This document shows positions 1-11,772 of a DNA stretch of 64,000 nucleotides, one piece after another. Positions within the stretch are counted from its first letter, which is position 1. Each line of letters starts with the position of its first letter. Source of the stretch: Platynereis dumerilii (Eukaryota > Annelida > Polychaeta > Phyllodocida > Nereididae); NCBI GenBank assembly GCA_026936325.1, contig JAPTHN010000012.1, forward strand, positions 43,472,537 to 43,536,536, in the 5' to 3' direction. The notes beneath the pieces were generated by a model. It made no database searches, was not told where the DNA came from, and saw only the letters and a list, made by a program, of their open reading frames with translations. Made by a program: the position numbers and the translations under genes.

Positions 1-780
1 CAAGGAGCAAGATGTTGCACAGAAAAACGAGGGGGCATGGAGCAAGGAGGGGGGCAGAGCAAGGAGGGGTCGCAGAACAAGGAGGGGCACAGAGCAAGGA
101 GGGGGCGAAGAGCAAGGATGTTGCACAGAGAAACGAGGGGGTATCGAGCAAGGAGGGGTGCAGAGCACAGAGGGGTGCAGAGCAAGGAGGGGGCAAAGAG
201 CAAGGAGGGGCAAAGAGCAAGGAGCAAGGATGTTGCACAGAAAAACGAGGGGCATGGAGCAAGGAGGGGTGCAGAGCACAGAGGGGGGCAGAGCAAGGAG
301 GGGGTGCAGAACAAGGAGGGGCACAGAGCAAGGAGGGGGCGCAGAACAAGGAGCAAGATGTTGCACAGAAAAACGAGGGGGCATGGAGCAAGGAGGGGTG
401 CAGAGCAAGGAGGGGGTGCAGAACAAGGAGGGGCACAGAGCAAGGAGGGGGCAAAGAGCAAGGATGTTGCACAGAGAAACGAGGGGGTATCGAGCAAGGA
501 GGGGTGCAGAGCACAGAGGGGTGCAGAGCAAGGAGGGGGCAAAGAGCAAGGAGGGGCACAGAGCAAGGAGCAAGGATGTTGCACAGAGAAATGAAGGGGC
601 ATTGAGCAAGGAGGGGTGCAGAGCACAGAGGGGTGCAGAGCAAGGAGGGGGTGCAGAACCAGGAGGGGTGCAGATCCAGGAGGGGAACAGAGCAAGGAGG
701 GGGTGCAAGAAGGGGTGCAGAGCAAGGAGGGAGCACAAAGGAAGGAGGGAGCGCAAAGCAAGGAGGGGGCACAATTAGAG
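1..780. repeat. G/A-rich minisatellite with 346-bp higher-order period
   Basis: The basic unit is about 15-17 bases around GAGCAAGGAGGGG. A marker word, ATGTTGCACAG, recurs at 12, 118, 230, 358, 464 and 576. The spacings are 106, 112, 128, 106 and 112, so the array repeats every 346 bases as three sub-blocks. All three forward frames are open and give Arg/Gly/Gln/Glu-rich translations, as expected when a stop-free short repeat is read through. I do not call a gene. The array continues off the left edge of the window. Confidence 0.85.
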
Positions 781-1081
781 ACGAAAAAAATAGAATCAAA
801 AGAGATTAAAAAACAAAATAGCCAGGAAAGTTAAGTTTTAATTAAACATGACATCACAATACTTCTGAACTTACAAATGTATGACTTTTTGCAAATATTA
901 AAGTCATTTTAATTTTCTTGAATAGATACTGTACATACCGTTTCTTTCGGCTTTCTTGTCAGTGTTTAGAAAGACATGAAAAAGTGAATGGGGCTATGTG
1001 TATGTCTCCTTGCTCTGGGCCCCCTCCTTGCTCTGCGCCCTAGGCGACCTCCTAGTCCGCTTATGGTAGAGCCGGCCCTGG
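781..1081 (-). mobile_element. Right end of a DNA element that contains the minisatellite
   Basis: At 1006-1034 the minisatellite word appears in the opposite orientation (CCTTGCTCTGGGCCCC). It leads into CCTAGGCGACC and GAGCCGGCCCTGG near 1080. Read on the minus strand, the sequence begins CAGGGCCGGCTCTACC, the look of a transposon terminal repeat. Inference: the minisatellite at 1-780 grew from the matching left terminal repeat of the same element, whose far end lies outside the window. Positions 781-1005 hold AT-rich filler with no gene. Confidence 0.45.
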
Positions 1082-1792
1082 ATATGCGTATGAACTTATG
1101 GATATGTGCAGTAGGTGTCTTTGTCTAATTGCACGTTTGGATTTTCTGGAGGGTATTCTGGCAAAGACCTGTTAGAGCATCTGGCACCAAAAAAGCCAAT
1201 CGCATAACTAGGAGGACTCGAGTGTGGGGACACCAGGGGAGGGGGTCCCGAGTTGGTACCTGGGGGGCACACGATTCTCTGGAAGGGCACCAGTAATACT
1301 AATGGGGGACTTCAATGCCTCACTAAATAGTGAGTAAACAATTGTGTCATTGTTGCAGTTGTGACATCAACATTGTGACAATGGTGATGTCACAGTGACT
1401 CTCTAGTACAGTAGCGCCACCACAAGCCACTGCGAAGTCCACCATTGTATATTTTAGCCTTGGATGAAAAGTTCATATCTGGGGGGCACCTGGGGGGGGG
1501 GGGGTTCAGGTCCAATATGAGGGGGCAGGCGCAGCCCTGTGCCCCCCAATAGGGACCTCACTGCAAAATGCATGCGGAATCAGCTAAGTCACAATGCAAA
1601 ACTTTCGGTCGGTACAGCAACTGATTGTGACTAACTTCACAAGCTTGTGGTGCATATTGGGGGAAGTCAAAATGACCATGCGCATTGTAAAATTAGACAG
1701 ACCTATCAAAGAGGTATCAATTTAACATTTATTTTCTGATTTCTTTAAAAAATAGCTTCCAAATTTATGGTGATTGCACGATATATTTTCAG
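1082..1792. other. Non-coding DNA upstream of gene A exon 3
   Basis: No coding exon is visible. Near 1200-1270 and 1480-1560 are G-runs and phrases such as GGGGGGCACCTGG that look like decayed mobile-element ends. The last 100 bases are AT-rich and end in a pyrimidine tract and AG at 1791-1792, the splice acceptor of gene A exon 3. The PAN exon of gene A is not in this stretch, so it lies left of the window or is lost. Confidence 0.6.
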
Positions 1793-2074
1793 AACGAAAA
1801 CTTTTGCCACCGTTTCCAGATTACCTCAACACTGTATGCGGACTGTCACGGGATATACACATACAGCAATCAACAATGCGGCGGATATCCCATCTACACC
1901 AAATCAGACCAGTCAGTGTACAGAGCAATAGTCAGAAGTTACAGTGACCAGTGGGCTTGTCTGGACGCAATACCAAAAGACCACTGCAATGGCGGAGTTT
2001 TTTCGACAAGTCCACCTCGTGAAAAGATTGAAGGATTTTGGACAAACGCTTCACACGTGATTTGTTTGGATTGA
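1793..2074 (+). CDS. Gene A, terminal exon: six-Cys CGGYP domain (partial gene)
   Basis: This is the last exon of a secreted two-domain protein. The acceptor ATTTTCAG ends at 1792 and the exon opens in phase 0 with Asn-Glu-Asn-Phe-Cys. It runs 93 codons to TGA at 2072-2074. It carries six cysteines in the family order: Phe-Cys, Ala-Asp-Cys, Gln-Gln-Cys-Gly-Gly-Tyr-Pro, Trp-Ala-Cys, Asp-His-Cys and Ile-Cys-Leu-Asp. Exons with the same borders and 282-base length occur in genes C, D and F. The matching PAN exon is not in the window. This is the only copy at this locus with a splice acceptor; four downstream tandem copies begin 26 bases inside the exon. The domain is not one I recognise. Secretion is inferred from its paralogues. 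Confidence 0.75.
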   Translation, partial: NENFCHRFQITSTLYADCHGIYTYSNQQCGGYPIYTKSDQSVYRAIVRSYSDQWACLDAIPKDHCNGGVFSTSPPREKIEGFWTNASHVICLD

Positions 2075-2710
2075 TATGCATAAAAAGGACTGAAGAATTT
2101 GATTCTGAATGATAATATGGATGTAATTTTTTTTATGGATATTTGATATACATGTACAAAAAAAATCGAAGGATTTTCCAAAGAAGAGGTGTAGGTTTGG
2201 ATTGTAAATTTGTAATGCATACAAAAAATAATATTGTCTGCAAATTTAAAAGAAGATCTATAGCCTATAGGTATATTTCAGACATTTCTAACATAAAATT
2301 ATCATTTAAAATTGCCTGGCTAAGCATGTATATGGTTAGATTGCTTCAAAATTCAAACAAATAATATCTAATGCCATGAAAAACCTTTGTTTTGTTTACA
2401 TTTCAGGCATTGCAGGGCTCTTTCGGAGAAATGAAACAAATTAAACTCACTTAGCACTAAAACAGATGCGATTTTAATGATTAGAAAAGATGCAATTTTA
2501 AGAAGTGTACACTACACTTCAAATGTACCAATTTTTGTAGCCAGCATCTCAGATCCAGAGCAGAAATATCTACATAGCTGTAGCTTCAACTCAGGCTGGG
2601 CTATATTTCTTCGTCGACTTTAAATACACAAACTTTCACTCGTCATCAATTTCTGTGTTCAGAGAATAATTTCAATTTTCAGGAAAGTTCCTTTTTTTTC
2701 CACTGCATCA

Positions 2711-2840
2711 GCAGGTGGACGTGAAGGCTGAGTGCATAGAGCAGATGCTTCTAAGAAGTAAGCATGGCATATATTATCTGTTTTCAAATTTTGCGAGGTT
2801 GTGGGCTGGAGGGCCCAGATTCGAATCTCGGCTGGGGAAA
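2711..2840 (+). mobile_element. tRNA-derived SINE-like segment (repeated in every array unit)
   Basis: An A-box-like AAGGCTGAGTGCATAGAGC is followed about 90 bases later by a B-box-like GATTCGAATCTCG, or GGTTCGAATCTCG in units 2, 4 and 5. The pattern recalls a Ser/Leu-type tRNA with a long insert. It does not fold as an obvious tRNA, so I treat it as a SINE head. Further copies lie at about 4707-4835, 6702-6830, 8697-8825 and 10688-10816. Confidence 0.5.
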
Positions 2841-3082
2841 TATATTTCATGAAATGAAGGGAAAATCTTGGCTATTTCTTGATTTACATCTTTTCTTTGT
2901 AAATAAAAATCAATATAAAATACAGAATAGGCCTAAGTACTATATAATAACTTTATTTTTTCATAGTCAGGTTTCCGTGATTTTTGAGAGCTCTATAAAT
3001 AGCTTCTCAAATATTTGGTCATGGCATTTCCGTTAGGGCCACTTTATATAACTTTGAGAAACATTACACTCGTTACATTATG

Positions 3083-3150
3083 GGCAAGGGTGGTGTAGTG
3101 GGATTTTGCACAGTCAAAACTTCTTGAGTTCAAATCACAATTGGCTATTG
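3083..3150 (+). mobile_element. Second tRNA-like segment in the array unit
   Basis: TGGTGTAGTGGG followed about 30 bases later by GAGTTCAAATCAC matches the spacing of tRNA A and B boxes. It lies about 250 bases after the first tRNA-like segment and recurs in all five units. It is probably another SINE head or half of a dimeric SINE. It is not an intact tRNA gene. Confidence 0.4.
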
Positions 3151-3811
3151 GCTATTTTTCTTTTTCATTATTCGCTAAATACTACTCAAAATTTGACTTT
3201 TGATGCATATAAAATTCAATGAAAAACAAATTGTTTTAATATTCCAATGCTGGCTACAATTCTTTTTTTAAAGAATTTTTTATTTAATCTTTAACTGTAA
3301 GTTGAATTGTACATAGAATCCACTGATCTAATAGCTGTAATAGACGTCAAACTCTTATAGATTTTAATGAGGTTTTATCAAGCAACCTGCAAACCACAGA
3401 GATATTGTAAGGATTAACCATTTCAAATGTGTCTCTAGTGACAAATCATTAATAATTCATGTGAACTTATCAGAGATGCTAAGGAGTTTTCTTTATACTT
3501 AAGAATTGAGCTGAGAAGCTGATTAAACAAAATTTGATATTGACATGTTGATTCTCCTGTCCTGTCTTGTCTGGGAATTTTAACGAGCAGTTCTGTGGTA
3601 ATAATCTTCTGGGTTACTTGTGTGTTCCTTGCTAAGTAACATTGAACGATTTAGTTACAGGGTAATTAGTTTCACCGAGCAGCTTGAAGATTTCAGTTAA
3701 ACTAATTCAGAGCACACATACCATCTACGAGAGATAAGATAAACTAATTTTCACAGTCTTTAAGTCATAATATTTAGGGAACTCCGATGGGTAAGTTTTA
3801 CATGATTGATT

Positions 3812-4067
3812 GATTACCTCAACACTGTATGCGGACTGTCACGGGATATACACATACAGCAATCAACAATGCGGCGGATATCCCATCTACACCAAATCAG
3901 ACCAGTCAGTGTACAGAGCAATAGTCAGAAGTTACAGTGACCAGTGGGCCTGTCTGGACGCAATACCAAAAGACCACTGCAATGGCGGAGCTTTTTCGAC
4001 AAGTCCACCTCGTGAAAAGATTGAAGGATTTTGGACAAACGCTTCACACGTGATTTGTTTGGATTGA
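3812..4067 (+). pseudogene. Array unit 2: exon 3 copy without splice acceptor
   Basis: The reading frame from Ile-Thr-Ser-Thr-Leu to Cys-Leu-Asp-stop is intact and keeps five of the six cysteines. The first 26 bases of the exon, including the first Cys codon and the acceptor, are missing. The junction is preceded by the B exon-1 donor only 21 bases upstream. No in-frame ATG opens it. It cannot be spliced in the usual way unless a cryptic acceptor is used. Confidence 0.7.
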
Positions 4068-5807
4068 TATGCATAAAAAGGACTGAAGAATTTGATTCTG
4101 AATGATAATATGGATGTAATTTTTTTTAATGGATATTTGATATACATGTATTAAAAAAAATCGAAGGATTTTCCAAAGAAGAGGTGTAGGTTTGGATTGT
4201 AAATTTGTAATGCATACAAAAAATAAAATTGTCTGCAAATTTAAAAGAAGATCTATAGCCTATAGGTATATTTCAGACATTTCTAACATAAAATTATCAT
4301 TTAAAATTGCCTGGCTAAGCATGTATATGGTTAGATTGCTTCAAAATTCAAACAAATAATATCTAATGCCATGAAAAACCTTTGTTTTGTTTACATTTCA
4401 GGCATTGCAGGGCTCTTTCGGAGAAATGAAACAAATTAAACTCACTTAGCACTAAAACAGATGCGATTTTAATGATTAGAAAAGATGCAATTTTAAGAAG
4501 TGTACACTACACTTCAAATGTACCAATTTTTGTAGCCAGCATCTCAGATCCAGAGCAGAAATATCTACATAGCTGTAGCTTCAACTCAGGCTGGGCTATA
4601 TTTCTTCGTCGACTTTAAATACACAAACTTTCACTCGTCATCAATTTCTGTGTTCAGAGAATAATTTCAATTTTCAGGAAAGTTCCTTTTTTTTTCCACT
4701 GCATCAGCAGGTGGACGTGAAGGCTGAGTGCATAGAGCAGATGCTTCTAAGAAGTAAGCACGGCATATATTATCTGTTTTCAAATTTTGCGAGGTTGTGG
4801 GCTGGAGGGCCCAGGTTCGAATCTCGGCTGGGGAAATATATTTCATGAAATGAAGGGAAAATCTTGGCTATTTCTTGATTTACATCTTTTCTTTGTAAAT
4901 AAAAATCAATATAAAATACAGAATAGGCCTAAGTACTATATAATAACTTTATTTTTTCATAGTCAGGTTTCCGTGATTTTTGAGAGCTCTATAAATAGCT
5001 TCTCAAATATTTGGTCATGGCATTTCCGTTAGGGCCACTTTATATAACTTTGAGAAACATTACACTCGTTACATTATGGGCAAGGGTGGTGTAGTGGGAT
5101 TTTGCACAGTCAAAACTTCTTGAGTTCAAATCACAATTGGCTATTGGCTATTTTTCTTTTTCATTATTCGCTAAATACTACTCAAAATTTGACTTTTGAT
5201 GCATATAAAATTCAATGAAAAACAAATTGTTTTAATATTCCAATGCTGGCTACAATTCTTTTTTTAAAGAATTTTTTATTTAATCTTTAACTGTAAGTTG
5301 AATTGTACATAGAATCCACTGATCTAATAGCTGTAATAGACGTCAAACTCTTATAGATTTTAATGAGGTTTTATCAAGCAACCTGCAAACCACAGAGATA
5401 TTGTAAGGATTAACCATTTCAAATGTGTCTCTAGTGACAAATCATTAATAATTCATGTGAACTTATCAGAGATGCTAAGGAGTTTTCTTTATACTTAAGA
5501 ATTGAGCTGAGAAGCTGATTAAACAAAATTTGATATTGACATGTTGATTCTCCTGTCCTGTCTTGTCTGGGAATTTTAACGAGCAGTTCTGTGGTAATAA
5601 TCTTTTGGGTTACTTGTGTGTTCCTTGCTAAGTAACATTGAACGATTTAGATACAGGGTAATTAGTTTCACCGAGCAGCTTGAAGATTTCAGTTAAACTA
5701 ATTCAGAGCACACATACCATCTACGAGAGATAAGATAAACTAATTTTCACAGTCTTTAAGTCATAATATTTAGGGAACTCCGATGGGTAAGTTTTACATG
5801 ATTGATT

Positions 5808-6063
5808 GATTACCTCAACACTGTATGCGGACTGTCACGGGATATACACATACAGCAATCAACAATGCGGCGGATATCCCATCTACACCAAATCAGACCA
5901 GTCAGTGTACAGAGCAATAGTCAGAAGTTACAGTGACCAGTGGGCTTGTCTGGACGCAATACCAAAAGACCACTGCAATGGCGGAGTTTTTTCGACAAGT
6001 CCACCTCGTGAAAAGATTGAAGGATTTTGGACAAACGCTTCACACGTGATTTGTTTGGATTGA
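5808..6063 (+). pseudogene. Array unit 3: exon 3 copy without splice acceptor
   Basis: Same structure as the unit 2 copy. At the variable sites it matches unit 1 (Val in Gly-Gly-Val-Phe; downstream run TACAAAAAAAATCG) rather than units 2, 4 and 5. The frame is open, the 5' end is missing and there is no acceptor. Confidence 0.7.
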
Positions 6064-7800
6064 TATGCATAAAAAGGACTGAAGAATTTGATTCTGAATG
6101 ATAATATGGATGTAATTTTTTTTATGGATATTTGATATACATGTACAAAAAAAATCGAAGGATTTTCCAAAGAAGAGGTGTAGGTTTGGATTGTAAATTT
6201 GTAATGCATACAAAAAATAAAATTGTCTGCAAATTTAAAAGAAGATCTATAGCCTATAGGTATATTTCAGACATTTCTAACATAAAATTATCATTTAAAA
6301 TTGCCTGGCTAAGCATGTATATGGTTAGATTGCTTCAAAATTCAAACAAATAATATCTAATGCCATGAAAAACCTTTGTTTTGTTTACATTTCAGGCATT
6401 GCAGGGCTCTTTCGGAGAAATGAAACAAATTAAACTCACTTAGCACTAAAACAGATGCGATTTTAATGATTAGAAAAGATGCAATTTTAAGAAGTGTACA
6501 CTACACTTCAAATGTACCAATTTTTGTAGCCAGCATCTCAGATCCAGAGCAGAAATATCTACATAGCTGTAGCTTCAACTCAGGCTGGGCTATATTTCTT
6601 CGTCGACTTTAAATACACAAACTTTCACTCGTCATCAATTTCTGTGTTCAGAGAATAATTTCAATTTTCAGGAAAGTTCCTTTTTTTTCCACTGCATCAG
6701 CAGGTGGACGTGAAGGCTGAGTGCATAGAGCAGATGCTTCTAAGAAGTAAGCATGGCATATATTATCTGTTTTCAAATTTTGCGAGGTTGTGGGCTGGAG
6801 GGCCCAGATTCGAATCTCGGCTGGGGAAATATATTTCATGAAATGAAGGGAAAATCTTGGCTATTTCTTGATTTACATCTTTTCTTTGTAAATAAAAATC
6901 AATATAAAATACAGAATAGGCCTAAGTACTATATAATAACTTTATTTTTTCATAGTCAGGTTTCCGTGATTTTTGAGAGCTCTATAAATAGCTTCTCAAA
7001 TATTTGGTCATGGCATTTCCGTTAGGGCCACTTTATATAACTTTGAGAAACATTACACTCGTTACATTATGGGCAAGGGTGGTGTAGTGGGATTTTGCAC
7101 AGTCAAAACTTCTTGAGTTCAAATCACAATTGGCTATTGGCTATTTTTCTTTTTCATTATTCGCTAAATACTACTCAAAATTTGACTTTTGATGCATATA
7201 AAATTCAATGAAAAACAAATTGTTTTAATATTCCAATGCTGGCTACAATTCTTTTTTTAAAGAATTTTTTATTTAATCTTTAACTGTAAGTTGAATTGTA
7301 CATAGAATCCACTGATCTAATAGCTGTAATAGACGTCAAACTCTTATAGATTTTAATGAGGTTTTATCAAGCAACCTGCAAACCACAGAGATATTGTAAG
7401 GATTAACCATTTCAAATGTGTCTCTAGTGACAAATCATTAATAATTCATGTGAACTTATCAGAGATGCTAAGGAGTTTTCTTTATACTTAAGAATTGAGC
7501 TGAGAAGCTGATTAAACAAAATTTGATATTGACATGTTGATTCTCCTGTCCTGTCTTGTCTGGGAATTTTAACGAGCAGTTCTGTGGTAATAATCTTCTG
7601 GGTTACTTGTGTGTTCCTTGCTAAGTAACATTGAACGATTTAGTTACAGGGTAATTAGTTTCACCGAGCAGCTTGAAGATTTCAGTTAAACTAATTCAGA
7701 GCACACATACCATCTACGAGAGATAAGATAAACTAATTTTCACAGTCTTTAAGTCATAATATTTAGGGAACTCCGATGGGTAAGTTTTACATGATTGATT

Positions 7801-8056
7801 GATTACCTCAACACTGTATGCGGACTGTCACGGGATATACACATACAGCAATCAACAATGCGGCGGATATCCCATCTACACCAAATCAGACCAGTCAGTG
7901 TACAGAGCAATAGTCAGAAGTTACAGTGACCAGTGGGCCTGTCTGGACGCAATACCAAAAGACCACTGCAATGGCGGAGCTTTTTCGACAAGTCCACCTC
8001 GTGAAAAGATTGAAGGATTTTGGACAAACGCTTCACACGTGATTTGTTTGGATTGA
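7801..8056 (+). pseudogene. Array unit 4: exon 3 copy without splice acceptor
   Basis: Same structure as the other truncated copies. It carries the unit-2 type variants (Ala in Gly-Gly-Ala-Phe; TATTAAAAAAAATCG downstream). The frame stays open to the TGA. Confidence 0.7.
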
Positions 8057-9797
8057 TATGCATAAAAAGGACTGAAGAATTTGATTCTGAATGATAATAT
8101 GGATGTAATTTTTTTTTAATGGATATTTGATATACATGTATTAAAAAAAATCGAAGGATTTTCCAAAGAAGAGGTGTAGGTTTGGATTGTAAATTTGTAA
8201 TGCATACAAAAAATAAAATTGTCTGCAAATTTAAAAGAAGATCTATAGCCTATAGGTATATTTCAGACATTTCTAACATAAAATTATCATTTAAAATTGC
8301 CTGGCTAAGCATGTATATGGTTAGATTGCTTCAAAATTCAAACAAATAATATCTAATGCCATGAAAAACCTTTGTTTTGTTTACATTTCAGGCATTGCAG
8401 GGCTCTTTCGGAGAAATGAAACAAATTAAACTCACTTAGCACTAAAACAGATGCGATTTTAATGATTAGAAAAGATGCAATTTTAAGAAGTGTACACTAC
8501 ACTTCAAATGTACCAATTTTTGTAGCCAGCATCTCAGATCCAGAGCAGAAATATCTACATAGCTGTAGCTTCAACTCAGGCTGGGCTATATTTCTTCGTC
8601 GACTTTAAATACACAAACTTTCACTCGTCATCAATTTCTGTGTTCAGAGAATAATTTCAATTTTCAGGAAAGTTCCTTTTTTTTTCCACTGCATCAGCAG
8701 GTGGACGTGAAGGCTGAGTGCATAGAGCAGATGCTTCTAAGAAGTAAGCACGGCATATATTATCTGTTTTCAAATTTTGCGAGGTTGTGGGCTGGAGGGC
8801 CCAGGTTCGAATCTCGGCTGGGGAAATATATTTCATGAAATGAAGGGAAAATCTTGGCTATTTCTTGATTTACATCTTTTCTTTGTAAATAAAAATCAAT
8901 ATAAAATACAGAATAGGCCTAAGTACTATATAATAACTTTATTTTTTCATAGTCAGGTTTCCGTGATTTTTGAGAGCTCTATAAATAGCTTCTCAAATAT
9001 TTGGTCATGGCATTTCCGTTAGGGCCACTTTATATAACTTTGAGAAACATTACACTCGTTACATTATGGGCAAGGGTGGTGTAGTGGGATTTTGCACAGT
9101 CAAAACTTCTTGAGTTCAAATCACAATTGGCTATTGGCTATTTTTCTTTTTCATTATTCGCTAAATACTACTCAAAATTTGACTTTTGATGCATATAAAA
9201 TTCAATGAAAAACAAATTGTTTTAATATTCCAATGCTGGCTACAATTCTTTTTTTAAAGAATTTTTTATTTAATCTTTAACTGTAAGTTGAATTGTACAT
9301 AGAATCCACTGATCTAATAGCTGTAATAGACGTCAAACTCTTATAGATTTTAATGAGGTTTTATCAAGCAACCTGCAAACCACAGAGATATTGTAAGGAT
9401 TAACCATTTCAAATGTGTCTCTAGTGACAAATCATTAATAATTCATGTGAACTTATCAGAGATGCTAAGGAGTTTTCTTTATACTTAAGAATTGAGCTGA
9501 GAAGCTGATTAAACAAAATTTGATATTGACATGTTGATTCTCCTGTCCTGTCTTGTCTGGGAATTTTAACGAGCAGTTCTGTGGTAATAATCTTCTGGGT
9601 TACTTGTGTGTTCCTTGCTAAGTAACATTGAACGATTTAGATACAGGGTAATTAGTTTCACCGAGCAGCTTGAAGATTTCAGTTAAACTAATTCAGAGCA
9701 CACATACCATCTACGAGAGATAAGATAAACTAATTTTCACAGTCTTTAAGTCATAATATTTAGGGAACTCCGATGGGTAAGTTTTACATGATTGATT

Positions 9798-10053
9798 GAT
9801 TACCTCAACACTGTATGCGGACTGTCACGGGATATACACATACAGCAATCAACAATGCGGCGGATATCCCATCTACACCAAATCAGACCAGTCAGTGTAC
9901 AGAGCAATAGTCAGAAGTTACAGTGACCAGTGGGCCTGTCTGGACGCAATACCAAAAGACCACTGCAATGGCGGAGCTTTTTCGACAAGTCCACCTCGTG
10001 AAAAGATTGAAGGATTTTGGACAAACGCTTCACACGTGATTTGTTTGGATTGA
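9798..10053 (+). pseudogene. Array unit 5: exon 3 copy without splice acceptor
   Basis: This is the last truncated exon copy, of the unit-2/4 variant type. The exon-1 donor that follows it at 11773 is the one nearest to gene B exon 2. Confidence 0.7.
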
Positions 10054-11768
10054 TATGCATAAAAAGGACTGAAGAATTTGATTCTGAATGATAATATGGA
10101 TGTAATTTTTTTTAATGGATATTTGATATACATGTATTAAAAAAAATCGAAGGATTTTCCAAAGAAGAGGTGTAGGTTTGGATTGTAAATTTGTAATGCA
10201 TACAAAAAATAAAATTGTCTGCAAATTTAAAGAAGATCTATAGCCTATAGGTATATTTCAGACATTTCTAACATAAAATTATCATTTAAAATTGCCTGGC
10301 TAAGCATGTATATGGTTAGATTGCTTCAAAATTCAAACAAATAATATCTAATGCCATGAAAAACCTTTGTTTTGTTTACATTTCAGGCATTGCAGGGCTC
10401 TTTCGGAGAAATGAAACAAATTAAACTCACTTAGCACTAAAACAGATGCGATTTTAATGATTAGAAAAGATGCAATTTTAAGAAGTGTACACTACACTTC
10501 AAATGTACCAATTTTTGTAGCCAGCATCTCAGATCCAGAGCAGAAATATCTACATAGCTGTAGCTTCAACTCAGGCTGGGCTATATTTCTTCGTCGACTT
10601 TAAATACACAAACTTTCACTCGTCATCAATTTCTGTGTTCAGAGAATAATTTCAATTTTCAGGAAAGTTCCTTTTTTTTTCCACTGCATCAGCAGGTGGA
10701 CGTGAAGGCTGAGTGCATAGAGCAGATGCTTCTAAGAAGTAAGCACGGCATATATTATCTGTTTTCAAATTTTGCGAGGTTGTGGGCTGGAGGGCCCAGG
10801 TTCGAATCTCGGCTGGGGAAATATATTTCATGAAATGAAGGGAAAATCTTGGCTATTTCGTGATTTACATCTTTTCTTTGTAAATAAAAATCAATATAAA
10901 ATACAGAATAGGCCTAAGTACTATATAATAACTTTATTTTTTCATAGTCAGGTTTCCGTGATTTTTGAGAGCTCTATAAATAGCTTCTCAAATATTTGGT
11001 TCATGGCATTTCCATTTGGGACACTTTATATAAATTTGAGAAACTTTACACTCGTTATATTATGGGCAAGGCTGGTGTAGTGGGATTTTGCACAGTCAAA
11101 ACTTCTTGAGTTCAAATCACAATTGGCTGTTGGCTATTTTTCTTTTTCATTATTCGCTAAATACTACTCAAAATTTGACTTTTGATGCATATAAAATTCA
11201 ATGAAAAACAAATTGTTTTAATATTCCAATGCTGGCTACAATTCTTTTTTTAAAGAATTTTTTATTTAATCTTTAACTGTAAGTTGAATTGTACATAGAA
11301 TCCACTGATCTAATAGCTGTAATAGACGTCAAACTCTTATAGATTTTAATGAGGTTTTATCAAGCAACCTGCAAACCACAGAGATATTGTAAGGATTAAC
11401 CATTTCAAATGTGTCTCTAGTGACAAATCATTAATAATTCATGTGAACTTATCAGAGATGCTAAGGAGTTTTCTTTATAATTAAGAATTGAGCTGAGAAG
11501 CTGATTAAACAAAATTTGATATTGACATGTTGATTCTCCTGTCCTGTCTTGTCTGGGAATTTTAACGAGCAGTTCTGTGGTAATAATCTTCTGGGTTACT
11601 TGTGTGTTCCTTGCTAAGTAACATTGAACGATTTAGATACAGGGTAATTAGTTTCACCGGGCAGCTTGAAGATTTCAGTTAAACTAATTCAGAGCACACA
11701 TACCATCTACGAGAGATAAGATAAACTAATTTTCACAATCTTTAAGTCATAATATTTAGGGAACTCCG

Positions 11769-11772
11769 ATGG
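11769..11772 (+). CDS. Gene B exon 1 (ATGG), nearest of five copies
   Basis: ATGG is followed directly by GTAAGT at 11773. Joined to exon 2 at 12934 it gives Met-Gly-Ser-Lys-Glu-Ile-Leu-Leu and a clean hydrophobic signal peptide. The other array units carry identical ATGG-GTAAGT at 3787, 5783, 7776 and 9773, so up to five transcription starts could feed one exon 2. The same four-base coding exon 1 is seen in genes C, D and G and probably F, which supports the start choice. Confidence 0.6.

Noticed and set aside
12-834. Long overlapping Arg/Gly/Gln/Glu-rich open frames
   Set aside because: All three forward frames are open because the minisatellite lacks stops. Translations are pure repeat with no start context or domain.
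1939-2220. Minus-strand frames opposite the exon 3 copies, repeated in each unit
   Set aside because: They are shadows of exon 3 and its AT-rich flank, with no splice signals or domain.
2990-3002. CTATAAATAG as the TATA box of gene B
   Set aside because: It lies about 790 bases before the ATGG within SINE-like sequence. No unspliced leader of that length is supported.
3810-4067. Small complete gene in each array unit starting Met-Ile-Thr-Ser
   Set aside because: The first codon is TTG, not ATG. The frame is a truncated copy of gene A exon 3, missing its acceptor and first cysteine.
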